DNA from: Pseudomonas tensinigenes
Lineage (GTDB): Bacteria; Pseudomonadota; Gammaproteobacteria; Pseudomonadales; Pseudomonadaceae
Length of the DNA: 64,000 bases
Assembly (NCBI RefSeq): GCF_014268445.2
Contig: NZ_CP077089.1
Location: 920,501 to 984,500, forward strand
Direction: 5' to 3'
The notes beneath the pieces were generated by a model. It was not told the DNA's origin and ran no database searches. It worked only from the letters and a program-made list of their open reading frames with translations. A program made the position numbers and the translations under genes. Below, piece by piece: positions 18,123 to 28,400 of this stretch (its first letter is position 1; every line of letters begins with the position of its first letter).

Positions 18123-21100
18123 ATGAGTGCTACGGGAAACACTGCAGGCGAACTTTCATTCACTTCGGCTGCAGAGTATTCGACACTTCAAGGGGCATTG
18201 AGCGAGTTTGCCGACTCAGGCGAGTATGCGGCGCTGGCCGAGTCTCATGAACTTGCCAGCAAGACCTTCACAGCGGTCGAAAAACTGCTGCCGGCGAAAC
18301 TGTTTCAGGAGCGACTCGAGGCCTTGATGGATCGCAAGTCGACGCCGGCGCCTTTGGCCATCCATCGGATTCGAACCCGGTTGAATCGCTATGTGGCGAG
18401 ATTGTCAGCCACGGTGGACATGCTGAACGGCGTCGCCCGGCCCGTGCCGAACATCATGCACTTCGTCTGGGTCGGTGGCAGTGAGGTGGGCAACAATCAG
18501 CGCGATTACATGAACATCTGGCGCAAGGTGCTGGAGCCGCAGGGGTATCGGTTCAATCTCTGGTACGACAGTGATGCACTGCTCGCCTTTGAGATGAATC
18601 GGGTGATTCTCGACAGTGCAAGAGCGGATGCGATGGCATCGGAAGGCGACAAGGTCACCAAGCCCCTGCAGTTGTCGCAGATGATTGAAGACCGCGCGCG
18701 GGTATTGAAACATCAGATGTTCGATTACCTGAACCAGCCACAATGGGCTGGTCGGGCGGACGAGGCGCGTATCGATCTGATGGTTCGTGCTTACGGCAAG
18801 GATCGCGCGACGCTTGAGGCTTTCCGTCAGCAGTGCCTGGAGACGCATCAGGCCATGGTCGGCACGGACTTGCAGTTGCGTGACGTCCGCCACGAATTTG
18901 CCGGGCATTTCCTACAGGATGTCTATCAGCGTGAAGTGGCCATGCGCGGCAATTTTGCCGCGGCGAGTGATGTCGTGCGGTTGCAGGCCGAGTACCTGGA
19001 GGGGGGGCGTTACAGCGACATGGATTACTTGCCGCCACTGGCCGAGACGTTGGGCGGCGTGGATATCAGTGGTTTTGATGGCAATCAGCGACTCGGGGTA
19101 CTGAAACTTTTACTGGATCACAACCAAGCGCTGATGCCCGGCCGGGATCCGCACCGCTATACAGAGATAACCGGCGAAATTGGAGCTCGGCATAAAGAGG
19201 CATTAACCACTTTTGCGCGCGGTAAACCCGGTATTCATGAGGTTTTCGTCGCACCGCAGGAGCGCGCTGTGCCGCAGGATGCCCTTCGCTTGGGAACTGC
19301 CCATGGCAGTGCGAATACCGGGGAAATGAACGCGCATTTCATCGCCCACCCGGGCAGTGCCATGACCCTGTCTTACATGCAGATGATTCGAAGCAATTAT
19401 GACTGCCTGCTAGAAGTGGAGAGCCGCTTGCTCGCTGCCGGCATCGACATTGCGGATGAGGGACGGGCGTTGCCCATCATTCAAAATGTGGTCAATGAAA
19501 AGGCGGCCGAGGGCAAGTTTCCCGATTCAAAAACTCACTATTCGTCAGCGAAGCTGATCGATGCCATTCGCACGTATTATCAGGACGGTATTCGGGTCGA
19601 TGCACGCGGCACCATTGCCCTTACCGGGCCGGGTGCGGCGGCGGCAGGACTTGGCAAATATATCGAACAGCGTCTGCAATCCGATCATATCGATGAGGTT
19701 CGCAATCGACTGAAATTGGTCGAGGGCTATAACGTTTCCACGGAAGAGGAGCGGATCTCCGGCTGGACCGTGAATGGCGATGAAAACAAATGGCTTGAGC
19801 AAGAGCAGGACAAATGGCGCAACGGCAAACTCAAGTCACGTTACGCTGGTCAGTTGGCGGATCTGCTGAGGCCGCAGACCCTGACCTTTAAACAAGGCTG
19901 GCCGGTAATCGAGGGCAAACCGGTGCTGTTGACCTCGGTGCTGCAACAGCTGATGGATGACTTGGGCGAACCGTTCATTCGCGCAATGAAAGACAAGTTG
20001 AGCGGCGATGTCACTTTCAACGAAGCTTTTGCCATCGGTTTCGATGCCCGCCAGCAAATTCTCGCCCAGCCTGCCCTTGAACTGCCGCCGTCTTACGGGG
20101 CGGAGTCCACCAGTAACCTGAACGAACTGTTGGTCCGGGTTGCCCGCGGCTCGCTCGTCGTCGAACAACTCAGCCCGTTGCTGCGCGTGATGCTGGGCGG
20201 AATGTTCGGCGCGGCGAGCCTGGATATCGATGGCTTTGCCGGTGCGTGGAAGGACCTTTCCAGCCTCGCTGCGCAAACCGCCGAAGATGGGCTGTTTGCC
20301 CGCTTCAACGCTCTCGAAAGTGCCTTGCGCCAGCACGCGTCGCCGGCCTTCAAGGCAGGCCTGGCAAGCGTTGAACCTTCCACCACGTACACCGCCCGCG
20401 AACTCAAGGTGCGTGCCTTGGGCGAGCCATTGACGTTGCGTCAGTGGGGTGAACGTATCGCCCGGATCAACAGCACGGCACGCCGTGAATATCACGCGCA
20501 GATTCTGCGCAGCGGTGAGGCGGTTCGTACCGAACTGTTCAAGGCTGGCGCCATGTCCGCCAGGAAAGTGCCGCAGGACCTGCTCATGACCACGCCGGGC
20601 GATCCTGGTCGTCGATGCTATCCGCTGGCACTGATGATGGCGGCAGCGCTGACCGGTGGTGAGGCGGCTGAGCGTGCCCTGATCGGCCGGGTGGCGAACG
20701 TCAGCCATGCCCCGGAGGACGCCGACTCGCGGGCTTTGTTATTGGCGCTGGACGAATTGCAGGCTGTGCCGCTGACAGCCGTGGGCAAGCCACACGGCCA
20801 TCATGGCCTAGACTCCATCGCACAAATGCTGGAGGCGAAAGCCGCTTCGACGGTCATGCTGCTCGACACCGGCAATCACGCGTTGCTGGTGGGGAAAACA
20901 GTGCAGGGCAGCCAGACGGTTTACCGGTTTTACGAGCCGAATTTTGCGATTTACGGGTTTGCCCGGGTAGAGCAACTTAAAGAGGGCATGCAGCGCTATC
21001 TGAGCAGAGATAACGCTGCAATGGCCCGGCTATACGGTCTCGCGGAGGGCGACCGTGCGCGGTTCAATGTTGTCGAGCTCGATACCACGGCGATCATCGG

Positions 21101-24100
21101 CCGGACACTTTTGTCGAATACGCCGCTGGGCAGCTTTTTGCAAAACGCTCCGATTGTCGATCCAGGCAGCGCTTCGGTCTGGCAAAAACAAGCCGTTGGA
21201 CGCCAGCGATCGCTGGGTGAAAACGCCCGGATGGGCGCCAGTCTGGCGCAACTGGATGCGCGTTATTGGGCGCAGGCATTCGAGCAGGCCACCGGTCAGT
21301 TACGTACCGAAAACAAGTTGGGCGGTGAGTTTCTGCCGCTGCTGGAAACGCTGCACAAGCACCCCGACGCAGGCTACAGCGTGACGCTGGTAGACGCGCG
21401 CAATCCGCAAAACGCTCGAGTCGTTACCACCACCGACGCGCGCTTCAGCAAAGTCCAACAGCACATCCAGCGTCTGGTGCAGTCCCTGGCCGGCAAAAAT
21501 ACTGCAGCGGGCGAGGCCGACGGCGGTAGTCGGTTGAGTTTCGCCTTTGCGATTCAGACGCTGATTACCGAGATGCGCCATCGCGAATACCAGGCCGGGG
21601 AAGAGCAGGTGCCGGCGTTGTCGATCGCCCTGCAGGTGCAGGTCTATGTCAGTTATGCCCAGTTAGGTTATGGCGTATTGAACGATGCGGCACAGATCGT
21701 CAGTCTGGTTCGTCAAGTGGCTGCCAGTGAGCAGGCATTGGCGCTGCGCCAGTCATCGCTGTCCGGTCGGCTGCTGGGCCGGGCGTCCGTAGCTGCCGGG
21801 ATTGTCTTCTCCGCCGTCAATATAGGGTTTGACCTCTATGGTCTGGCAGTGGCGACCAATCAGGAACAGCGTTCACGGTTGGCCACGCAACTGGTATTCA
21901 ATGTCGCGGCTCTGGCGCTGGATATCACCGCATTGGCGGTTGGCGGAGCGGTGGGCGGTGCCGCTGCGATTCTGTCGGTGCCGCTGCTCGGCGTCGGCAT
22001 TGGTGTGACGGCGATCGCCAGCAACCTGGGACAGATCAGCGACAAGGCCAAAGGCGTGGGCGCGTACTTGCGCAAGATCCAGGACGCCTACGGCCCTGGC
22101 GTTTACACGCGCAAGGACGGGGCGCTGAGTTTTGAACCCGAAGCCGTCATCACCGAGCTGGACTTGCAAGGCAACCGGATCCGTTTCGACAGTCAGAAGT
22201 TTTACCCCATGGATCGCGGTGGACTTGAGCTGCCGCAGTTCAACAATCACCCGTCGCGACTGCATCAGGCGATCGATATCCGCGAGACGCTCGGACTGCC
22301 GCAAGTGGTCAGTCTCATCCGGCCGGCGCCCGGTGACGTAGAGACGGTGGTGCTCCCGTGTACACCGCAGTGCTACTTCGGTTATGAGTACCAGGTCGGA
22401 ACGTCCGGCTATGCCTATGAGCCACAGCCTGGCGAGTTGGCGCGCGAGCCCCGGCAAGCAAGCGAAAAGGCCTCAGCGAGCTTCCTCAGCACGTTTCTGC
22501 CATTTGGCGTCCTGGCTGATGAGCTCCACCAGCCACTCATGCAAACCTGGTATCCGAGCCTGCGCAACAGTACCGTCAACAAGCTGGAGTACGACAGGCA
22601 TGGCAACCAGCGTTTCTATTTCTTCGCCAACACACCGTTCCCGCACATCCTCTACAAGCTCTACCCGTTCAACAAGCCCACACGGATTGTGGTGACGCTG
22701 GACGAACAGGTGCGCCAGTTGCTGGTGCCGACATTGCCGGCAGAATGGAAGCAGTGCATTTCCTACGAGATCTTCAGCCGTTCACCAGGTGCTCGCCAGC
22801 TCTGGTTGACTCCCGGTCTGGTTGCCGTTTTCCTGCGCAATTACGCGGCGACCCAGTGGGTACTTCATGCGCCATGGGTCAGCGAAAACAAGGTGCGATT
22901 TGAAGAGTCGTTTCTCAGTGTCGATGGAATACGGATCGAGGGTCAGGTGGACTTCATCCAACTGAGCAATGGCGAGATGTTCAGTCTCGACTGGAAAAAC
23001 CAGCGTCTGCTGCTGGTGTCTGTCACCCAGGAGCAACAGGATTCGCAGGCTGCGCTGCTGGCACGCGTTCGGACACGCGTGGTGGAGCGACGCGTTGCAG
23101 CGGCTTTTGTGCCGTTACACAAATTCCGGGTGCCTATGGACGCTGCGCTGCGGCCCGTCCTGGTCACCGCCTACTACGACGTTGCGCGTGCCCGGCTGTT
23201 GTATGCGCGCAACCTGCCAGAGGATGTCAATGACGGCGTTGTATTGGCTGCAGCCAACGCCGGGCAGGCATGGTTTTATCACCCCGGGCACGCGACGGTC
23301 TGGCGGGTCGATGCGATCACCGGCACGGTCAAGCATCGCTACCGACTGATGAACCCTGGCGGTGGTGCAAGGATCATTGGCTGCGAACAGACTGCCAACG
23401 GCCTGCGTCTGCGGCAGAAAATGCTTGAAGTCAACGGAGGGGTAGAGATCGCATTCGAATACCTGCTGACCGAATATTCTGCATTGCTTACCGGCATCCA
23501 TACATCAGCCGCCTGGAGCGATTACACGCCTAGGCGTCCGGCCGATTACTGGCATGCATTGGTGGCTCGTTTCAATACGCCGCAGACCTATGCCGATGGC
23601 ACGTCTGGCATGGCGTCGAGCCTGAGCACCTGGGGGCCCGCCGGGTTCGTGCAGATTCGCAGCCATGAGAAAGAAACGCTGCGAGATCTGGGCTGGATCC
23701 GTCTGGCTGACCGGCTGTATTTCCAGTTGGCCCATAGCACCGGGCTCAAGCTGGACACGATCCTGCTGACCTGGAATGACGGCTTGGACGACGTGCCGCT
23801 GTTCTACAGCAAACAGGCCCGATTGCTGCGTCGTGGAGCCGGGCCGGCGGGTGGGCAAGTCGTCGCCGAGGATGTCATCGATGTCAGTTCATTCGCTGAG
23901 CGCTACATCGCAACCCGGGCAGACGGACGCCTGTTTGAGGTCGACAAGCAAGGCGCGCTGCAATTCGTTGGCATCGGCACCCACTGGTTGCGCAGCCATG
24001 CCGACTGGCTCACCGCATTACCGGCGCTGGCCAATGATTATCGGGATGCGCCGTTTTCGATCATCGGGTTGAGTAACGTTTCCGGCCTGCACTCAGTGGC

Positions 24101-25220
24101 GGCGTGGTGTATCGGCGCGAAGGTATTGCTCGCTGAGGTCGGTGAAGGTACGGAGCTGGCCTTGCTTGGGCTGACGCCCGACAAGCAGGCCGCGTGGCTG
24201 CTGGACGTTTCGGCGGGGCAGCTTTATCGCCAGGCGCTGGTGCAGATCCAGACGTTGCGCGCAGCGTTTGCCAACGGCCCGCGGTTACTCGATCGCACGT
24301 TGCTGCCAGTGGCGGAAAAAGTCTGGGGGCAATGGTCATTCGCCGAGGTGCTGACGCAGGGGCAAGGGTTGCTCGGGCGTACCCGCCAAGGCGTTAACCT
24401 GGAACTGCTCGATCAACAGCCGGCACGTATCGTCGGCGTCGAAAAACAATGGTCATTCATCCCCGGGCAGGCCGCCGAGCAGTTGCAGGCCCGCTTGAAG
24501 GCGTTATTGAGCGGACAAGCCCATGCACCGGTTGTGCACGTCGAAGACTCCCTGGGTCGCTATACGTACTTTGTGCCGGAACTGGATCGCCTCTTTGATA
24601 TTTCGGGTCGGGCCGATGGTCAGTGGTCGGTGTTTCTTGGCGCGCGCGACACATCGGTGGCCATGCTGTTCGACCCGATTGACAGCCTGATCTACAGCCG
24701 GGGGGCGGCGCAGGGCATCCGGGTTCAAGACAGTTACGCCCGGCGCGAAGGCGAGCTTCTGGCGCTCGAGGTGAGTGGTGAGGGCACCGATATCATGGCA
24801 ATGCTGCCTGACGGGGTCGAAAAACTGATTCTCACCTATGGTGCCAAGGCATTGAGCTATCGGGTGTCGGAACAAGCCTGGCAACGGCTGGACTGCATCG
24901 TAGTCGATCGCCAGCGTCCGCAAGGTGCAGTCGATACGCCTATCTGTACTTTGGTACTGGACGTGGACGCTGCCGAGCGCCTGTTGGTGTCTTTGGTCGA
25001 CGGGCAGTTGGTAATCTCAGACCCGGATACGGCCCACAGCCTGATCGTGCGTAATGTCGCGCCGGAAGATGACGAGTCAGGCAGGCCACTGCAGATAAGC
25101 ATCAGGCTCGGCGCGGTGGACTACCGGCGAGGTGTCAACCAGTGGCTTGATGCGCTGGCATACGTACAGTCCGATGTAGAGGTTGCAACACTGGAGAAGT
25201 TAGTAAAACAGCTGGCCTGA
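18123..25220 (+). CDS. Giant TcdA/TcdB- and lymphostatin-like glycosyltransferase toxin, copy 1
   Basis: This 2365-residue protein has a helical N-terminus (1-105), then a GT44-type glycosyltransferase (about 108-560). The latter shows IMHFVWVGG at 111-119, NLWYDSDALL at 145, SDMD with the DXD pair D299/D301, and LTGPG near 500. A C58 (YopT/lymphostatin-type) protease-like region has Cys832 in GRRCYPLALMMA, His919 in GNHALLVGK and, where Asp is expected, Glu938 in FYEPNF. About 1135-1620 matches the clostridial toxin delivery/pore domain: FAIQTLITEM, LQVQVYVSYAQLGYGVLNDAA, hydrophobic 1222-1305, and PTLPAEWKQCISYEIF. The remaining ~740 residues are beta-rich and unnamed. No Sec signal and no C80 autoprotease were seen. 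Inferred role: sugar modification of a host protein after uptake. Confidence 0.85.
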   Translation: MSATGNTAGELSFTSAAEYSTLQGALSEFADSGEYAALAESHELASKTFTAVEKLLPAKLFQERLEALMDRKSTPAPLAIHRIRTRLNRYVARLSATVDMLNGVARPVPNIMHFVWVGGSEVGNNQRDYMNIWRKVLEPQGYRFNLWYDSDALLAFEMNRVILDSARADAMASEGDKVTKPLQLSQMIEDRARVLKHQMFDYLNQPQWAGRADEARIDLMVRAYGKDRATLEAFRQQCLETHQAMVGTDLQLRDVRHEFAGHFLQDVYQREVAMRGNFAAASDVVRLQAEYLEGGRYSDMDYLPPLAETLGGVDISGFDGNQRLGVLKLLLDHNQALMPGRDPHRYTEITGEIGARHKEALTTFARGKPGIHEVFVAPQERAVPQDALRLGTAHGSANTGEMNAHFIAHPGSAMTLSYMQMIRSNYDCLLEVESRLLAAGIDIADEGRALPIIQNVVNEKAAEGKFPDSKTHYSSAKLIDAIRTYYQDGIRVDARGTIALTGPGAAAAGLGKYIEQRLQSDHIDEVRNRLKLVEGYNVSTEEERISGWTVNGDENKWLEQEQDKWRNGKLKSRYAGQLADLLRPQTLTFKQGWPVIEGKPVLLTSVLQQLMDDLGEPFIRAMKDKLSGDVTFNEAFAIGFDARQQILAQPALELPPSYGAESTSNLNELLVRVARGSLVVEQLSPLLRVMLGGMFGAASLDIDGFAGAWKDLSSLAAQTAEDGLFARFNALESALRQHASPAFKAGLASVEPSTTYTARELKVRALGEPLTLRQWGERIARINSTARREYHAQILRSGEAVRTELFKAGAMSARKVPQDLLMTTPGDPGRRCYPLALMMAAALTGGEAAERALIGRVANVSHAPEDADSRALLLALDELQAVPLTAVGKPHGHHGLDSIAQMLEAKAASTVMLLDTGNHALLVGKTVQGSQTVYRFYEPNFAIYGFARVEQLKEGMQRYLSRDNAAMARLYGLAEGDRARFNVVELDTTAIIGRTLLSNTPLGSFLQNAPIVDPGSASVWQKQAVGRQRSLGENARMGASLAQLDARYWAQAFEQATGQLRTENKLGGEFLPLLETLHKHPDAGYSVTLVDARNPQNARVVTTTDARFSKVQQHIQRLVQSLAGKNTAAGEADGGSRLSFAFAIQTLITEMRHREYQAGEEQVPALSIALQVQVYVSYAQLGYGVLNDAAQIVSLVRQVAASEQALALRQSSLSGRLLGRASVAAGIVFSAVNIGFDLYGLAVATNQEQRSRLATQLVFNVAALALDITALAVGGAVGGAAAILSVPLLGVGIGVTAIASNLGQISDKAKGVGAYLRKIQDAYGPGVYTRKDGALSFEPEAVITELDLQGNRIRFDSQKFYPMDRGGLELPQFNNHPSRLHQAIDIRETLGLPQVVSLIRPAPGDVETVVLPCTPQCYFGYEYQVGTSGYAYEPQPGELAREPRQASEKASASFLSTFLPFGVLADELHQPLMQTWYPSLRNSTVNKLEYDRHGNQRFYFFANTPFPHILYKLYPFNKPTRIVVTLDEQVRQLLVPTLPAEWKQCISYEIFSRSPGARQLWLTPGLVAVFLRNYAATQWVLHAPWVSENKVRFEESFLSVDGIRIEGQVDFIQLSNGEMFSLDWKNQRLLLVSVTQEQQDSQAALLARVRTRVVERRVAAAFVPLHKFRVPMDAALRPVLVTAYYDVARARLLYARNLPEDVNDGVVLAAANAGQAWFYHPGHATVWRVDAITGTVKHRYRLMNPGGGARIIGCEQTANGLRLRQKMLEVNGGVEIAFEYLLTEYSALLTGIHTSAAWSDYTPRRPADYWHALVARFNTPQTYADGTSGMASSLSTWGPAGFVQIRSHEKETLRDLGWIRLADRLYFQLAHSTGLKLDTILLTWNDGLDDVPLFYSKQARLLRRGAGPAGGQVVAEDVIDVSSFAERYIATRADGRLFEVDKQGALQFVGIGTHWLRSHADWLTALPALANDYRDAPFSIIGLSNVSGLHSVAAWCIGAKVLLAEVGEGTELALLGLTPDKQAAWLLDVSAGQLYRQALVQIQTLRAAFANGPRLLDRTLLPVAEKVWGQWSFAEVLTQGQGLLGRTRQGVNLELLDQQPARIVGVEKQWSFIPGQAAEQLQARLKALLSGQAHAPVVHVEDSLGRYTYFVPELDRLFDISGRADGQWSVFLGARDTSVAMLFDPIDSLIYSRGAAQGIRVQDSYARREGELLALEVSGEGTDIMAMLPDGVEKLILTYGAKALSYRVSEQAWQRLDCIVVDRQRPQGAVDTPICTLVLDVDAAERLLVSLVDGQLVISDPDTAHSLIVRNVAPEDDESGRPLQISIRLGAVDYRRGVNQWLDALAYVQSDVEVATLEKLVKQLA

Positions 25221-25237
25221 AATATACAGCCAAACTA

Positions 25238-25287
25238 AAACGTAAAAAGGTCGTGGTCGAGAGTTCACGACCTTTTTACGTTTAATT
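25238..25287 (+). terminator. Strong bidirectional-type terminator after toxin 1
   Basis: A perfect 18-bp stem (AAACGTAAAAAGGTCGTG at 25238-25255 with its complement at 25266-25283) encloses a 10-base loop. T-rich sequence follows on the plus strand, and A-runs inside the stem make it T-rich on the other strand too. It should largely separate transcription of the two toxin genes. Confidence 0.9.
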
Positions 25288-25493
25288 GTTTTTATTTGTT
25301 TTAGGTTGTTCAGGTTTTAAAGGTGTTGATGCTCGGCGGAAATATACGGAAAGCGATTGTTCTGATGATTGATCAGATATTTAAGTTGCACATGATTTCT
25401 GAAAATAATTGAGTTTGTTCTTTTTTGAGATTTGCCGATTTAATGATTAGCGTGGTGCTCGTTACTATTCTTTTGAAAGATTTCGAGGGCATC

Positions 25494-28400
25494 ATGCGAG
25501 ATATTGAAGTTGCAGTTGGCGAGGCTTTTGTGAACTTTGCAGCGCTCTTTGCGCGTAGTGATTTTGAACAGGCGTTACTACTGCATAAAAACAACAAACA
25601 CTACGACGCGCTGCTGCGCTATTACGCCGCCTGTGCCGGCGCCAAGGATTCACAGCAGTTGCTTGAGCCCTTGAGGCTATTACGTCAGACGCTGGAGCCT
25701 TTGCTGGGATCGAGTCGGGTGCGGCGTGAGGTGGAACCGCCGTTGCCAACCGAGCAAGCGTCCGCCCCGGATCTGGCGCGAATTTACGAGCGGGTCGAAG
25801 CCTTCGAGTCGCGGGTGCATGTGGGGGTCGAACTGCTCAAAACCGCGCCGACACGCGTTGCAAAAACGCTGCACTTCGTCTGGCTGGGGGGCGGGCTTGG
25901 CGAAATTCAGCGTGATTACCTCAATGTCTGGAAACAGGTGCTCGCCGGGCAGGGGTACACGCTCAATCTCTGGTACGACAGCGATGCGCTGCTGGCATAT
26001 CAGACCAACAAGCTGATGGTCGAGGCGGCCAAGGCTGACGCCCTGGCCCATGTCGGCGATAAAACCGTCGATGAAAATGCGCTGGCTGACCTATACGAAG
26101 AGCGTGCCATTGTGCTGAAGCGGCAGATGCAGGCACACCTCAATGAGGCTGTGGCCAAAGGGCAATCCGCCGATGACGCACGGATTGATCTGCTGGTTCG
26201 CGCCTATGGCCAGGATGCGGCGTCATTGCAGGTACTGCGCGAGCAGAACCGTCGCACCCTGCAAGCCATGGCCGGAGGCGATCTGCAGTTGCGCGACCTT
26301 GACGCGGCGTCTGTTCCCTTGCAGCTTCAGAGCCTCTACGAGCAGGAAATGCGTTTGCGCGGCAATCTGGCGGCAGCTTCGGATATCGTGCGGGTCGAAG
26401 TGCTGTATCGCGAGAGTGGCAGCTATGCCGATGTCGATAACTTGCCGCCTTTGGTGGCGAAGTTGGCGGGGGTCGATCTTGAGGTTCTGGGTGTCGACGC
26501 CCGCCTGGGTATTTTGCAACTGCTGCTCAACCATAATCCCGATTGGATGCCGGGGCGTCAGCCCTCCAACAGCTATGCCAAGCGCATCCCGGCAGAGCAC
26601 CGTGCGGCATTTGAAGCGTTCGCTCAGAGCCGCCCGGCACTGAGCCAGGTTTTCCAGGCCCCGACCGATTTGCTGGCTCGCCCCTTCATGTTGCGAGCAG
26701 TCGCCGAAGGCAATTCGATGACCAATGCGTTCCTGATGGCCCATGCCGGATCGGCGACGCTGCAAGCGGTGATCGAACGTATCCGCTTCAACTATCAGTT
26801 GGTCGACGACACGCTACGCCAGGCGGCGCAGCGTGGTGTCGCACTGACTGACTCTGAAGGTGTGTTGTCGTTGGCGCAGACGATTCTGGAACAGACTTAC
26901 GGCCCGTTCCGCGAACTGCCGAATCAGGAAGAAATGCTCGCAGGCTTTCTCGCCAGTGCGGCTGCGAGCTACTTCAGCGACGGGATCCGGCGCCAGAGCG
27001 AAGGCACCATCTATCTGACCGGCCCGGGTGCGATACGCGACGCCATGGCCGATTACGCCAGAGTGCATCTCACTCCGGAGCAGGCCAGGGAAATTCGCAC
27101 CGAGGCCGCCATTGCACGCTACGCCTCGGTCAACCGTGCCACCGAAGAAGAGCTGGATCACTCCTGGAAAGACAACGCGACCGATCCGGTGAAATGGGTC
27201 GAGGATGAGCAGGCGCGCTGGAAGCAAGGCCATTACAAAACCCGCTACAAGGGCGATGTCGCGCAATTGCTCAAAGGTTCGAGCATTGAGTTCGAGCAGG
27301 GTTGGCCTCTGATTGAAGGGCGTGCGGTGCTGCTGACCGATATCTTGCAGCGTCTGGTCGACGGGCTCGGCGATCGCTTTGTCGAGGCCATGCGTCAGGG
27401 CTTCGACGGGCCGATGACGTTCGAGGATCCTTTGCCCCTGAGTTTTGCCGATCGTCAGCTCATCAAGGATCAGCCGCTCAGAGCGCGACCTGCGGCTTTT
27501 CCGCCAGACAGGCGATTCCTGAATCTGGGGCTGGATGAAGTGCTGAGCGCGATGGCCCATGGTGAGCTGACACTGGCCGAGACAACGCCACTGCAGCGCT
27601 TGGCGTTGGGCGTGTTGCTGGGAATCGACTCGCTGCACAGCCAACGCTTTGACGCGTACAGCGGTGATTTGGATAACCTGGCCAACAGTGTTCGTGAGCT
27701 GGGTGCTTCGAGTCGCTATGCCGTCATTGAACGACATCTGTATACCCGCAAAGATGCAGCGTTCCTGAGTGGTCTGGCCGGCGAGATCGCTGAATCGGCA
27801 GCATCGGTCAGCGCGCTGGATCTGAAAAAAGCTGCGCTGATAAAGGCGCAGACCCTGCAACAGTGGGGACGCTACGTTGCACAGATACAACAAGTGGCCA
27901 CGCTTGAACATCGCTTGCAGATTGGCCAGCAGATGGATCAGGTCTTCAGTCAAATCGAAGTCAGCGGCGTGAAACCCGTACCGCAAGATCTACTGCTTGA
28001 TGGCGTTGGCGAAACGATTGGGGGGCGCTGTTATCCCCTGGCCTTGATGATGGCCGCTGGCATTGCGACGGGCGAAGCGGCTTCCCATCACCTGCGCGAA
28101 CGTTTTTACCTGGCCGTTCTTGAGCCACAGCAGAATGATTCGATTGTTTTTGTACAAGCGCTGGAGGAACTGCGAGGGACCCGGCTGAGTGAGGTGGGCA
28201 CGACGCTCTCGCGGGCCGATCTGGGTCAGATCACCACGGCACTGGAGAACCATACAAGCACCCGAACGTTGTTGCTCAACTCGGACAATCACTCGATGCT
28301 GGTGGCGAAAACCGTAGAGGGTGAAAAAGTCCTCTATCATTTTTACGACCCCAACTTCGGCGTGTTCGAATTCGAGAGTGCCGCGATGCTCAAGCGGGCG

